64,000 nt of DNA from Acinetobacter sp. ASP199 (GCF_022700675.1 NZ_CP062182.1:1922001-1986000), one strand, 5' to 3'; positions 38,321 through 48,147 are shown, counted from the first letter of the stretch. A program made the numbers and translations. The notes: a model not told the origin generated them from the sequence alone.

Positions 38321-39715
38321 TCAGTGAGATTTAATGCCTTCTTTCTGCATTAATTCATCAATTTCTGCCGGATTATTCAATGCATAATCCAGTTTTTCTT
38401 TGTCCAGCTGACCGACCCATTTTGCAACAACCAGAGTCGCCAATGAGTTACCAATCAGATTGGTCAGAGCACGTGCTTCAGACATGAAACGGTCGATACC
38501 CAGAATCAGTGCCAAGCCCGCTACCGGAATATGACCTACTGCAGACAAGGTTGCAGCCATTACGATAAAGCCAGAACCTGTTACCCCTGCAGCACCCTTA
38601 GAGGAAATCAACAGTACCAATAACAGGGTAATCTGATGAGATAGATCGAGCTGGGTATTGGTCGCCTGGGCGATGAAGACTGCCGCCATAGTCAGGTAAA
38701 TAGAAGTCCCATCCAGGTTGAATGAATAACCTGTTGGAATGACCAGACCTACTACTGATTTTTCTGCACCTGCCAGTTCCAGCTTTTTCAGCATACGTGG
38801 CAATACAGATTCAGATGATGATGTACCCAGCACAATTAGCAATTCTTCGCGAATCAAACGAATCATCTTCATGATGCTGAAGCCAGTGAAACGTGCAATC
38901 GAACCAAGAATAATGAAAATAAACAGGATACAGGTGATATAGAAGCACAGAATCAATTGACCCAGCTGCGCCAGTGTACCGATACCATATTTACCGATCG
39001 TAAATGCCATGGCACCGAACGCACCAATAGGCGCAAGCTTCATGATCATGTTCACGATGTTAAAGAATACATGTGAAATCTGGTCAATGAACTTCAGTAC
39101 TGGCTTACCATTATCTCCAAGCTGATGCAGGGCAAAACCAAACAGGAGAGCAAATAGCAGTACCTGAAGGATTTCCCCTTCAGCAAATGCACCCACTACC
39201 GTGTTTGGAATGATATTCATGAAGAAATCGATGGTCGATTGTGACTCACCTGATGCAACATATTTCGAGATCCCTTCCGTATCCAGAGTTGCTGGATCAA
39301 CGTTCATACCAACACCAGGTTTGGCAATATTGATCACAAGCAGACCGATGACTAAAGCAATCGTCGATACGATTTCAAAGTACAGTAAAGCAATACCACC
39401 TGTCTTGCCGACAGACTTCATACTTTCCATACCGGCAATACCACTCACCACAGTACAGAAAATTACTGGTGCGATAATCATTTTGATCAGGCAGATAAAG
39501 CCATCACCCAATGGTTTTAGCTGCTCGCCCAAACCAGGAACATATTGCTCAACACCATTGATAATTTGTGTACCACTTGGTGAGAAGTGACCCACAAGGA
39601 TACCGGCAATAATGGCAACAATCACTTGAAAATAAAATGACTTATAAATAGGTTTTTTTAGCCATGACCTTAGTTCACAATATACTTCTAACAAGAAGCA
39701 ATATTCAGTTTTCAC
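38321..39715 (-). CDS. dctA: C4-dicarboxylate transporter DctA
   Basis: 464 residues in frame, with eight or more hydrophobic helices and the family hairpin signatures: [15 protein letters not shown] (HP1), [35 protein letters not shown] (HP2) and [18 protein letters not shown]. It closely follows E. coli DctA in order, with a ~12-residue insert after ILVGHF. It imports succinate, fumarate, malate and similar acids with protons. The start is uncertain: GTG 39715 has no ribosome-binding site, and the family-like region begins at about residue 20 ([16 protein letters not shown]). Confidence 0.9.
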   Translation of the reverse strand: MKTEYCFLLEVYCELRSWLKKPIYKSFYFQVIVAIIAGILVGHFSPSGTQIINGVEQYVPGLGEQLKPLGDGFICLIKMIIAPVIFCTVVSGIAGMESMKSVGKTGGIALLYFEIVSTIALVIGLLVINIAKPGVGMNVDPATLDTEGISKYVASGESQSTIDFFMNIIPNTVVGAFAEGEILQVLLFALLFGFALHQLGDNGKPVLKFIDQISHVFFNIVNMIMKLAPIGAFGAMAFTIGKYGIGTLAQLGQLILCFYITCILFIFIILGSIARFTGFSIMKMIRLIREELLIVLGTSSSESVLPRMLKKLELAGAEKSVVGLVIPTGYSFNLDGTSIYLTMAAVFIAQATNTQLDLSHQITLLLVLLISSKGAAGVTGSGFIVMAATLSAVGHIPVAGLALILGIDRFMSEARALTNLIGNSLATLVVAKWVGQLDKEKLDYALNNPAEIDELMQKEGIKSH

Positions 39716-40073
39716 TTATTTAAGAAAATAAGCATCCAATACTTCATTGCCTTAAACAAAAAAGTGCTTACGTATCAAGAAATTAATCTGATACCGAAAA
39801 TAGATTGTGTATGTACGTTTAACAATTACAGGAACACCGCTCTTCAGCAGAAGTTAGTGCATTGATCAGGAGATGAAGCAAACACAAAGAATCAAGAGAA
39901 ATTTTAACCATTTTTTCAACTTTTGTTCCAGCTCAAATGTTAAATTTGATTAAATAATAAACAATATGTCTTAGACTATAGTCTTATTAACCTATAATAA
40001 TCCTGCAAAATAAGGCAGTGAAATACCAATATCAGCGTAAAATATGCCAATACTTGATGAACATGATTGATCT
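39716..40073. other. Divergent region upstream of dctA and the ybiB-like gene
   Basis: About 358 bp with no gene. It contains the perfect 12-bp palindrome AGACTATAGTCT at 39973-39984, which could be an operator site for a regulator of either gene. Otherwise AT-rich with no hairpin of note. Confidence 0.4.
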
Positions 40074-41081
40074 ATGCCCATGACCACAAAGCGAAATATT
40101 TATAAAGATGCCGAACATCCTTTTGCCCAGTTTATTCGTATTGTTGGTAAAGGAAAGAATGGTGCACGCTCGCTCAGCTATGATGAGGCCTATCAAGCCT
40201 TCAGTATGATCCTGAAAAATGAAGTGCTGGATGTACAGCTAGGTGCCTTCCTGATGCTACTGCGCGTAAAAGAAGAATCCGTCGAAGAACTGGCAGGTTT
40301 TGTTCAGGCAACCCGAGATCAGCTTAATTTTAAAGCTCTGGATGTAGACTTGGACTGGTCATCTTATGCTGGCAAGCGCAAGCATTATCCATGGTTTATC
40401 CTGTCTGCCCTCACCCTGGCCAAGCATGGCTACAATATTGTCATGCATGGTGCAGCTGGGCATACTTTGAATCGGGTGTATACCGAACAGGTATTAGAAT
40501 ACTTAGGCTATTCTATTTGTCAGAGTGATGTTGAAGTGGAACAGCGGCTGGAAGAAAGACATTTTGCTTATCTGCCTCTGGATGTGATTTCACCTATCCT
40601 GGCTGAACTGATCGGACTACGTAATGTGATGGGTTTACGCTCGCCTATTCATACTTTGGCGCGCCTGATTAATCCATTCAATGCCAAAGCGACTTTACAG
40701 GCCATTTTCCATCCGGCTTATCGTGGTTCACACCAGCGTGCCGCTTTTCAGCTCGGTTATCAAAATAGTGCTGTGATTAAAGGTGAAGGTGGCGAGTTTG
40801 AACGCAACCCTGATGCCAAAACTTTGATCTGCGGCATCAAGAATGGCGAGCTGTATGAACACGAACTGCCTAAACTGACAGACAATCGCAGTCCGATTGA
40901 AGAAGAGCTGAATCTGGCTGTATTTAAAGAAGTCTGGGATGGTCAACGTTCGCATGAGTATGGCGAAACCGCAGTGGTTGAAACTATCGGTATTGCGCTA
41001 TATACCATGGGCAAATGTGACACTTATGAAGCAGCGATGCAGAAAGCTAAAGAACTCTGGAATACCCGTCTTTCGGTTTGA
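40074..41081 (+). CDS. Anthranilate phosphoribosyltransferase-like protein (YbiB/TrpD2)
   Basis: 335 residues. GARSLSYDEAYQAFSMIL and LGAFLMLLRVKEESVEELAGF form the N-terminal helical domain of the TrpD fold. MHGAAGHTLNRVYT replaces the catalytic KHG-type glycine loop of TrpD, which argues against PRPP-anthranilate transfer. GLRNVMGLRSPIHTLARLINPF follows. This is the TrpD2 (E. coli YbiB) group, reported to bind DNA or RNA nonspecifically. Start ATG 40074 or 40080. A bidirectional terminator follows. Confidence 0.82.
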   Translation: MPMTTKRNIYKDAEHPFAQFIRIVGKGKNGARSLSYDEAYQAFSMILKNEVLDVQLGAFLMLLRVKEESVEELAGFVQATRDQLNFKALDVDLDWSSYAGKRKHYPWFILSALTLAKHGYNIVMHGAAGHTLNRVYTEQVLEYLGYSICQSDVEVEQRLEERHFAYLPLDVISPILAELIGLRNVMGLRSPIHTLARLINPFNAKATLQAIFHPAYRGSHQRAAFQLGYQNSAVIKGEGGEFERNPDAKTLICGIKNGELYEHELPKLTDNRSPIEEELNLAVFKEVWDGQRSHEYGETAVVETIGIALYTMGKCDTYEAAMQKAKELWNTRLSV

Positions 41082-41105
41082 AAAAAATCAATTATTTCAG
41101 ACATT

Positions 41106-41131
41106 AAAAAGACCACGTTTGTGGTCTTTTT
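41106..41131. terminator. Bidirectional terminator
   Basis: AAAAGACCAC-GTTT-GTGGTCTTTT hairpin, T-rich on both strands, between convergent genes. Confidence 0.88.
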
Positions 41132-41139
41132 GGTTTCAA

Positions 41140-41412
41140 TTAAACGAAACGAATGGGTCTGAATTCCGGTTCATTCTTGTGATGATCATCATCACATTCT
41201 TCACCTTCTTCTTTGGTACCGCGGTCGATATAACCACTACGTTCAGTTTCAGGCAGATGTTTAATTTCCCAGGCATACACGGCTTGCATACACGTCTGAC
41301 GCTGCTCTTCCGTCAATGCCACACCGTTCGGCCATTTACCAATTTCAATCGCAGTACGCAGTCGGTCTACAATCTCAGGATTGAGCATAGAAAGCATTTG
41401 TTCAATATTCAT
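41140..41412 (-). CDS. YeaC/DUF1315 family protein
   Basis: 90 residues. The N-terminal ~50 residues (MLSMLNPEIVDRLRTAIEIGK, WPNGVALTEEQRQTCMQAV) match the YeaC-like DUF1315 pattern of small cytoplasmic proteins of unknown function. The C-terminus is acidic and His-rich (EEGEECDDDHHKNEPE), a possible metal-binding patch. The nadK gene ends 4 bp upstream, so the pair is probably one transcript. Confidence 0.82.
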   Translation of the reverse strand: MNIEQMLSMLNPEIVDRLRTAIEIGKWPNGVALTEEQRQTCMQAVYAWEIKHLPETERSGYIDRGTKEEGEECDDDHHKNEPEFRPIRFV

Positions 41413-41415
41413 GAT

Positions 41416-42318
41416 TTAATCCCGATTCTGATAATCAAAGTCTTGGTTCCAGCCGAGTTTGGTTCGACACGCCATATAGAAGTCATAACCCGGTGGATGT
41501 AAGAGTTGCAGTTTAAATGGGTGCTTGCGAATGTGGACAGTATCTCCCACATTCAAAGAGACGCTGTGCTGTCCATCGGCACTGACCATCGGCATCACGC
41601 GATTTTTACGAATCACCAGCTTAATTTCGCTATGCCCTCCGACCACAATCGGTCGAGATGACAGGGTATGCGGATGCATAGGTACCAGCACAATCGCATC
41701 CATGCTTGGATGCACAATTGGACCACCACCAGACAGTGCATAAGCAGTTGAGCCTGTTGGTGTCGATACGATCAGACCATCACTATGCTGACGATAGACA
41801 TATTGTCCATCAATATTCAGCTCAAAGTCGATCATGTGCACCGATTTACCAGAATGAAGCACGACATCATTCAAAGCAATCGCATCATGAATGATTTCTC
41901 CTTTAGAACGGATTTCCAGTTCTAACAGGAAACGTCGTTCAAGCTGAAACTCACCTTTGAGTACCTGATCCAGCTTAAAAATGACTTCTGTTGGCTTGAT
42001 ATCCGTCAGGAAGCCCAAGCGGCCACGGTTCACACCGATGACAGGAATATTATATTTGACCAGTGCCCGGGCAGCATGGAGCAATGAACCATCACCACCA
42101 ACCACAATAACCAGATCGACCACCTCACCAAGCAAGGCGCGGCTTACCGTCTGAGTATTTTCATAAGGTACCAATGCAGCGGTATCTGCATCAAACACAG
42201 GATGCAGGCCCAAGTTCAACAAATGATCATGAATAAGACATAAGGTTTCAACTACTGAAGATTTATCAGGACGTCCTACTAACCCGATATTTCGAAATGT
42301 CTTATGTGAAATTAGCAC
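41416..42318 (-). CDS. nadK: NAD kinase
   Basis: About 300 residues from GTG 42318. Motifs: VVGGDGSLLHAARAL (the GGDG ATP/NAD motif), ALNDVVLHSG (NE/D motif) and STPTGSTAYALSGGGPI. It phosphorylates NAD to NADP with ATP or polyphosphate. The frame continues to a GTG at 42348, but the only ribosome-binding-like sequences (GGAG, then GAGAC) lie between the two GTGs, so the shorter form is preferred; this is uncertain. It precedes the YeaC-like gene by 3 bp. Confidence 0.93.
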   Translation of the reverse strand: MLISHKTFRNIGLVGRPDKSSVVETLCLIHDHLLNLGLHPVFDADTAALVPYENTQTVSRALLGEVVDLVIVVGGDGSLLHAARALVKYNIPVIGVNRGRLGFLTDIKPTEVIFKLDQVLKGEFQLERRFLLELEIRSKGEIIHDAIALNDVVLHSGKSVHMIDFELNIDGQYVYRQHSDGLIVSTPTGSTAYALSGGGPIVHPSMDAIVLVPMHPHTLSSRPIVVGGHSEIKLVIRKNRVMPMVSADGQHSVSLNVGDTVHIRKHPFKLQLLHPPGYDFYMACRTKLGWNQDFDYQNRD

Positions 42319-42544
42319 CAGTCTCGTCGCTCCGCTACGAATCGTCACTATAATAGCATTAAGCTCTGGCTCGTTGACAATTTTCCCTTGTTTTTATGTA
42401 TAAGTAGAACAAGTCAGAAATAATATTCTGCAGACTAAGTGTATTTTTTAATTGACATTTTTTAATCAATTTCTCTTTAAATATTGCAAATTCCCTAAAA
42501 GCTTCGCATGATTAGCAGAATTTTACAGACTCTTATCATCATTT

Positions 42545-44938
42545 ATGAAGTATGAACGTGGTTTGGGGTTTATTGCCTTAATCTTTTCCGTTTTGGTCAT
42601 TTCTGCATTTGTTGCCTTTAGTATCTATCTGATTCGTCTGGATAATATTGTACGTGACAAATTTGAAGGCCAGCGCTGGGACATTCCTGCGAAAGTCTTT
42701 GCGCGTCCGATGGAAATCTATGTCAATGCACCTGTCAGCCAACAGGATCTTCAGGAAGAGCTTAAACTGCTCGGATATAAGAGTGCTGAAAGCTATACCA
42801 AGTCCGGAAGTTATGTGACTTCTGGTGATACTTTATATGTACATACCCGTGGTTTTGATTTTGGTGACCGGGTTGAGCCTGAACAGATTTTGAAAGTCAG
42901 CTTCAATGGCGAACAGATTACTGATGTGAGTGCGACTAAGCCCTCTACGTCCGGGATTGCCCGTTTGGAACCTTTATTAATTGGCGGGATTTACCCACAG
43001 CATAATGAAGACCGGGTGCTGATTAAACTCAATAAAGTACCTAAACCTTTGATTGAAGCTCTGATTGCCACTGAAGACCGTAATTTCTACCGTCACCATG
43101 GTGTTTCTATCCGTGGCCTGGCGCGAGCAGTGGTCAGTAATGTCACCGGTGGTACCCGTCAGGGCGGTTCAACTTTGACGCAACAGCTGGTTAAGAACTT
43201 CTATCTGACGCCAGAACGCACCATCAAGCGTAAAGTCAATGAAGCCTTTATGGCGATGCTGATTGAATTACATTATGACAAAGATGAAATTCTAGAAGCG
43301 TATTTAAATGAAGTGAACCTGGGTCAAAACGGCAATTATTCTATTAATGGTTATGGTCTGGCTTCCCAATTCTACTTTGGTCTACCGCTGCGCGAATTAA
43401 ATATTGCCCAACAGGCATTTTTGGTTGGTCTGGTACAAGGTCCTTCCCTATATAACCCATGGCGTAACCCTGAATCGGCGAAAAGACGTCGTGATATTGT
43501 GCTGAACAATATGCTGGTCATGGGTTATCTGACTCAAGACCAATACGAAACCGAGAAGGCACGCCCTCTCAATGTCATTACAAAACCAACCCTGGGTCCG
43601 GCACGTTTTCCTGACTTCCTGGATATTGTGCGTCGTCAGTTGCGTACCGAATATCAGGAAGGCGACATTACCAATCAGGGCCTACGCATCTTTACCACTT
43701 TAGATCCATTGGCACAGACCCGTATTCAGCAAAGCTTCAAAAATACAGTGGCGAACTTAAGCAGATCAAATCCGAAACGCTTAAAAGATCTGCAAGGTGC
43801 GGTGCTGGTCACTCATCCAGAAAATGGTGAACTGGTTGCCGCAGTTGGTTCGACCCAGGACTTTACTGGCTTTAACCGCGCCCTGGATGCCAAACGTCAG
43901 GTCGGGTCATTATTAAAGCCTGTGATTTACCTGACCGCGATTGAATCGAACCGTTATCATTGGGGCAGCCCGATCGAAGATAGCGAACTAAGTATTAAAA
44001 GTGATGGTAAGAACTGGACACCAAAAAACTATAGTGGCCGCCCACATGGTGTGGTTCCAATGTCTCAGGCACTGGCAAATTCCTATAACCTGTCCGCGGT
44101 ACGTTTGGCGCAGGAATTCGGTATGTCGACCTTTATCAATCATCTGAAGAAATTTGGTGTGACTTCTGATATTCCGTCCTACCCTTCCATTTATCTGGGT
44201 GCGGTAGATATGTCACCTATGGAAGTGATGAGTCTGTATGGCAATTTCGCGACTGGCGGTTTTAAATATCCGGTCAAAGCCATTCGTTCAGTGGTCGATG
44301 CCAATGGTCGTCTGGTCGATCGCTATGGCTTGACGGTTCAGCCGACCATTGATCCGGCTTATGCCTATATCCTGAACAACGGTTTACAGCAGGTCATGAG
44401 CAGCGGTACCGGCCAATCTGCTTATAATACCCTGCCACGCAATCTTGGTCTGGCTGGTAAATCAGGGACAACCAATGATACCCGTGACTCATGGTTCGCA
44501 GGCTATTCTGGTAATTACCTAGCTGTGGTCTGGTTAGGTCTGGATGACAATAAGATTACTGGTTTGACCGGGTCCTCTGGTGCGCTACCGGTATGGACCA
44601 GTGTCATGAAGCAGCTACGCCAGAAGCCAGTGAATCTGCATCAACCAGGTGAGGTACAATGGCAATGGGTCGATCGCGCGACAGGTCATTTGTCTGCTCA
44701 AGGCTGTGAAGGTGCCATGTATATTCCGTTGACTCGTCACAGCATGCCAAATCAGGCGACTGCTTGTGGCGCATCGCATTATGCCCCTGCCCCACATACG
44801 ATTGATTCAGAAGAACCTCAAGATTCTGATGATCAAAGTGATGAAATTGGGATCTGGATTGAAGAAACTGAAACGGAAAACCAACGTGATTCTTCACAAA
44901 ATACACGTATTATCTCAAGCGGTAGTTATTCACCCTAA
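42545..44938 (+). CDS. mrcB: Class A penicillin-binding protein PBP1b
   Basis: 797 residues: a cytoplasmic stub, one transmembrane helix (LIFSVLVISAFVAFSIYLI), the UB2H-like linker (LQEELKLLGYKSAESYTKSG), a glycosyltransferase domain with ATEDRNFYRHHGVSIRGLA and GGSTLTQQLVKNF, and a transpeptidase with GSLLKP (SxxK), NSYNLSAVRL and GKSGTTNDTRDSWFAGYSG. The C-terminus is an acidic, low-complexity tail. PBP1b polymerises and cross-links peptidoglycan in the periplasm. It is followed at once by a TPR lipoprotein gene that is a candidate activator. Confidence 0.95.
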   Translation: MKYERGLGFIALIFSVLVISAFVAFSIYLIRLDNIVRDKFEGQRWDIPAKVFARPMEIYVNAPVSQQDLQEELKLLGYKSAESYTKSGSYVTSGDTLYVHTRGFDFGDRVEPEQILKVSFNGEQITDVSATKPSTSGIARLEPLLIGGIYPQHNEDRVLIKLNKVPKPLIEALIATEDRNFYRHHGVSIRGLARAVVSNVTGGTRQGGSTLTQQLVKNFYLTPERTIKRKVNEAFMAMLIELHYDKDEILEAYLNEVNLGQNGNYSINGYGLASQFYFGLPLRELNIAQQAFLVGLVQGPSLYNPWRNPESAKRRRDIVLNNMLVMGYLTQDQYETEKARPLNVITKPTLGPARFPDFLDIVRRQLRTEYQEGDITNQGLRIFTTLDPLAQTRIQQSFKNTVANLSRSNPKRLKDLQGAVLVTHPENGELVAAVGSTQDFTGFNRALDAKRQVGSLLKPVIYLTAIESNRYHWGSPIEDSELSIKSDGKNWTPKNYSGRPHGVVPMSQALANSYNLSAVRLAQEFGMSTFINHLKKFGVTSDIPSYPSIYLGAVDMSPMEVMSLYGNFATGGFKYPVKAIRSVVDANGRLVDRYGLTVQPTIDPAYAYILNNGLQQVMSSGTGQSAYNTLPRNLGLAGKSGTTNDTRDSWFAGYSGNYLAVVWLGLDDNKITGLTGSSGALPVWTSVMKQLRQKPVNLHQPGEVQWQWVDRATGHLSAQGCEGAMYIPLTRHSMPNQATACGASHYAPAPHTIDSEEPQDSDDQSDEIGIWIEETETENQRDSSQNTRIISSGSYSP

Positions 44939-44951
44939 TTGAGTGAGATAT

Positions 44952-45491
44952 ATGTTTCAAAAAATCCTGATTGGTTCAATTTTAGTTGCTTTAGTCGGTT
45001 GTCAGTCCATACAGCAGGAACCATCTGCTCCAGCCAAGCCTGCACCTGAAAAACCACGGGTGCAGAAATCTGATGGTGTAGTGATTACGCCTTATGATCA
45101 TCCTGAAATCAAACGTCAAAAAGTGGTCGTGCCGCAGCAGAAACCTAAACCACAGCAGTTTGATGATGGCCGTCAGTTACCTGCTTTCAAGAAATTGATG
45201 CAGCAGACTCAGACAGCGTATAAAGCACAAAAGTTTGATCAGGCTGAAGCTTATGTTACACAGGCACAGCGACTGGCACCGCAGTCTCCTGAAACCTATC
45301 TGTATTTAGGGATGCTGGCGAACCGCAAGAATAAACCCGCCAATGCGCAAGCGTTTGCGCAGCGCGGCCTTAGCTATGCACAAAGTAATGCCATGAAAAA
45401 GCAGCTCTGGCGGGTGATTCTCAAAGCAGGTCAGCTGCAAAAGAATCCACAAACCATTCAAAAAGCACAGAAGGCATTAAGCGCTCTTTAA
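44952..45491 (+). CDS. TPR lipoprotein, LpoP-like PBP1b activator candidate
   Basis: 179 residues from ATG 44952, just 13 bp after the mrcB stop. Lipobox LVGC gives lipidated Cys19. A Pro/Lys-rich linker (about 25-65) is followed by a small TPR fold (FDQAEAYVTQAQRLAPQSPE, TYLYLGMLANRKNKPANAQA). In Pseudomonas aeruginosa a TPR lipoprotein, LpoP, encoded next to PBP1b activates it, and Acinetobacter homologues have been described. Position, lipobox and repeats all match. The match is by architecture only; the sequence itself was not compared. Confidence 0.78.
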   Translation: MFQKILIGSILVALVGCQSIQQEPSAPAKPAPEKPRVQKSDGVVITPYDHPEIKRQKVVVPQQKPKPQQFDDGRQLPAFKKLMQQTQTAYKAQKFDQAEAYVTQAQRLAPQSPETYLYLGMLANRKNKPANAQAFAQRGLSYAQSNAMKKQLWRVILKAGQLQKNPQTIQKAQKALSAL

Positions 45492-45520
45492 GCAACCATT
45501 ACTTTTAGTAATTAACTTAC

Positions 45521-46420
45521 TTATATCCCGCGAATGCCTGCGATCCCGTAAGCATGATGGGATTGAGCCAGACTCAAATCTTCTTTGTTGATTCCACCAA
45601 GTGCATACACAGGAATCTGAATCTGTTTGGCAATCTGCTCAAAGGCAGTCCATCCCAGTGGCTCTACTTCTGTATGAGTTGCTGTTGGCAGCACAGGACT
45701 CAGAAAAATTGCTTCACAACCCAGCTGTTCTGCCCGTTGTGCAGATGCCTGATCATGACACGCAGCAATATAGCGTTTCCCTATAACCAGATCACTTGTA
45801 CTTAGTTGATTCAACTGTGCCTGTTTAAGATGTAAAGTCTGAATACTCTGTTGCTGTTGTTCATCCAGCAGCAGATATAAGTCATGATTAATAATCAATT
45901 GGGATAATTGTTCTGCTAGCAGGGTTGCCAATTTCTCGGCATGTTCTGCGTTGGCGTCAACTCGCCAATACAGCATTTGCACTTTGTCGAGCTGATGCAG
46001 ATCTGCCAGATCACTGCTGATTTTAATCATCTGTGGCCATAACAGTTTTTTTAAAATCACCGCATTGGCTTTCGGAAAATTCAGCTGCTGTAACTGCTCG
46101 CGGCTATACCACTTCCAGGGTTGCTGAATCTGGGCTAACTGTGCTTCAGCTACACTGGCATGGAATAAATGCAGATGCACAATCACATCTTCATATTCAT
46201 GACAAATAAAATCGAAAGAATGCCAAAGCTCGATATCAATACCGACTTCTTCCTGGATCTCACGACGGCAGGCTTGCAGCGGTGTTTCACCTTCTTCTAC
46301 TTTGCCGCCAGGGAATTCATGTTTATTTCCCTGATGCTGTTTCGCTTCCCGCCAGCCAACCAGAACCTGATTTTGGTGAAATAACAAGGCAATCGCGACA
46401 TGAATATTTACTTTGGACAT
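45521..46420 (-). CDS. Nudix hydrolase fused to thiamine-phosphate-synthase-like domain
   Basis: 299 residues. The first ~130 carry a complete Nudix box (GKVEEGETPLQACRREIQEE in HEFPGGKVEEGE...). The rest resembles ThiE: YIAACHDQASAQRAEQLGCEA, FLSPVLPTATHTEVEPLGW and PVYALGGINKEDL. This MutT/ThiE-like fusion is known in Pseudomonas and relatives. MutT removes 8-oxo-dGTP. The ThiE-like part may be degenerate; its catalytic residues cannot be checked by eye. Convergent with the LpoP-like gene. Confidence 0.88.
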   Translation of the reverse strand: MSKVNIHVAIALLFHQNQVLVGWREAKQHQGNKHEFPGGKVEEGETPLQACRREIQEEVGIDIELWHSFDFICHEYEDVIVHLHLFHASVAEAQLAQIQQPWKWYSREQLQQLNFPKANAVILKKLLWPQMIKISSDLADLHQLDKVQMLYWRVDANAEHAEKLATLLAEQLSQLIINHDLYLLLDEQQQQSIQTLHLKQAQLNQLSTSDLVIGKRYIAACHDQASAQRAEQLGCEAIFLSPVLPTATHTEVEPLGWTAFEQIAKQIQIPVYALGGINKEDLSLAQSHHAYGIAGIRGI

Positions 46421-46509
46421 ACGAAGATAAACTGGCTGGAAATATTACAAATTGTAAGTGATAGCGGATTTTTTAGGAATTGCAAATTTAAGCGTTGACA
46501 GCTCTATTC

Positions 46510-46527
46510 GATAATAATTATCATTTA
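46510..46527 (+). promoter_or_regulatory. Fur-box-like site upstream of hemP
   Basis: GATAATAATTATCATTT is a near-palindromic match to the Fur consensus, 35-50 bp before the hemP ATG. It implies iron-repressed expression. Confidence 0.75.
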
Positions 46528-46561
46528 AATCAATCCAAGCACATACCACGGAGTCGATGGA

Positions 46562-46732
46562 ATGAACGCACCTTTTAGCCTGTTTACACGTAACAATGAC
46601 GCTCATCATGCATTACCAATGCTGCATTCAAATAACCTGTTTGCTCTCGGACGTGAAATTCGCATCATGCATGCCGGTGAAGAATACCGCCTACGCTTGA
46701 CCCGAAATAATCGTCTCATTCTCACTAAATAA
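46562..46732 (+). CDS. hemP: Hemin uptake protein HemP
   Basis: 56 residues. The C-terminal half, GREIRIMHAGEEYRLRLTRN, then NRLILTK, is the HemP/HmuP signature. HemP is a small regulator or accessory of haem-uptake genes. Here it stands alone: no TonB receptor or haem transporter lies nearby. The upstream Fur-box-like site fits iron control. An ACGGAGTCGATGGA stretch before the ATG could provide the ribosome-binding site. Confidence 0.9.
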   Translation: MNAPFSLFTRNNDAHHALPMLHSNNLFALGREIRIMHAGEEYRLRLTRNNRLILTK

Positions 46733-46767
46733 ATAAAATAACTCACACAATAATAAACGTGGTCATC

Positions 46768-46802
46768 AGCAGTATGAATCAGCGCGTACTGCTTTTTTTT
46801 CT
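46768..46802 (+). terminator. Terminator after hemP
   Basis: AGCAGTA and TACTGCT enclose 12 nt and are followed by T8. Confidence 0.8.
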
Positions 46803-46829
46803 TATTTGGACTATTTCCTGACTCTAGAT

Positions 46830-48140
46830 CTAAAAGCGCAATACGACTTTTAACCCGCCCAGATCAGAAGCCATAAATTGAATATCACCATGATGCAATT
46901 GCATGATTTTCTGGCAGATGGATAATCCCAGACCTGATCCTTGGGTTTTAGTGCCCAAAGCGCGATAAAAACGCTCCCCCAGTCGCTGTAAAGTTTCCTC
47001 AGAAATTCCCTCTCCTGAATTTTCAATCACCACTTCTGTTTTATCCGCCTGATGCTGGCACTGGATCAAAATTGTACCTGCAGACGGCGTATATTTGATG
47101 GCATTGTCGATCAGGTTTCGCAGGCAACTGAAAATTAGCTCGGCATTCCCTGAAATATCAGCAGGATTTAGCTCAAGTTTTAGGTCCAGCTGTTTCTCTT
47201 CTACGAATGGCGTGAGTGTTTTTAAAGCATCCTGAATAAGCTCAGGCAAATCCACCTTTTGTTGTGGCAGGTTATGATTTTGTTCAGGGTCCAGTCGAGC
47301 CAGCAGTAAGAGGTTTTCCAGAATCTGAGTACCACGACTGACATCTTTCTGAATCTGCGCCAGATCCTGAGACAATGTCTCATGAGTCTGATATTTGCGT
47401 TTTAACACCTGCAGGCGCATTTGAATCGCTGATAAGGGTGAGCGGAGTTCATGCGAAGCATCTGCAGTAAAGCGCTGTTCTGCACTCAAGGACTGCTCTA
47501 CCCGCGCCAGCATCCGGTTTAACTGACTGACGATGGGTTGTAGCTCAGCAATTTGCGGTTCGGGTGATTGAACTGGACTTAGATCCTGGGCGGATTTGGA
47601 GGCAATATCCTGTGAAATCCGGTTAAGTGGCTTTAACTGACGCTTAATCAATAGATGTAGTAACAACCATTTCACCAGCCATAATATTAGAAGGATTAAA
47701 CCAAAACCTAAAATACTATTCCAGATCTGTTCAAAGCGTATAGATACTGGCTGTATGACCTGAACTTTAAGCCCGTTATCTTCAACTATCAAAGTTCTTA
47801 ATAACTGTCCATCTTCAAACTGAAAATGCAGCCCTGATTGATGACGTAACTGATGTTGCAACAGATTGTTCTTTTCGGAAGTGGTTAGCTGGTCCTGATC
47901 CAGCCAAAGTCGATACTGGATCTCAAACTCTTCACTGATATCATCTACATTGTGACCTTGGGACTGAGTCACATCGCCAAGTAAAAGTTCCGCAATATCT
48001 TCCATCAGTTCATCATGAATCTGCATAGACTGATAGCCAGAAATGCCCAGTAATAACAACCAGGCCAGACAGCCCGCCAAAATGGAGCTATACATGGCAT
48101 TCTTGATCAGCTTGTGTTGCAGTGAAATCCTTTGAGCCAT
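46830..48140 (-). CDS. Sensor histidine kinase (QseC-like)
   Basis: 436 residues from ATG 48140. Two transmembrane helices (about 17-37 and 142-162) flank a periplasmic domain, then HAMP, the H-box SHELRSPLSAIQMRL (His230), the N-box NLIDNAIKYTP, and G-boxes GSGLGLSIC. AGG lies just before the ATG. The response regulator gene is 7 bp upstream on the same strand. The ygiW-qseB-qseC gene order of E. coli is matched, so it is probably the QseC/PmrB-like member; the signal is unknown. Confidence 0.86.
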   Translation of the reverse strand: MAQRISLQHKLIKNAMYSSILAGCLAWLLLLGISGYQSMQIHDELMEDIAELLLGDVTQSQGHNVDDISEEFEIQYRLWLDQDQLTTSEKNNLLQHQLRHQSGLHFQFEDGQLLRTLIVEDNGLKVQVIQPVSIRFEQIWNSILGFGLILLILWLVKWLLLHLLIKRQLKPLNRISQDIASKSAQDLSPVQSPEPQIAELQPIVSQLNRMLARVEQSLSAEQRFTADASHELRSPLSAIQMRLQVLKRKYQTHETLSQDLAQIQKDVSRGTQILENLLLLARLDPEQNHNLPQQKVDLPELIQDALKTLTPFVEEKQLDLKLELNPADISGNAELIFSCLRNLIDNAIKYTPSAGTILIQCQHQADKTEVVIENSGEGISEETLQRLGERFYRALGTKTQGSGLGLSICQKIMQLHHGDIQFMASDLGGLKVVLRF

Positions 48141-48147
48141 AATTGAC

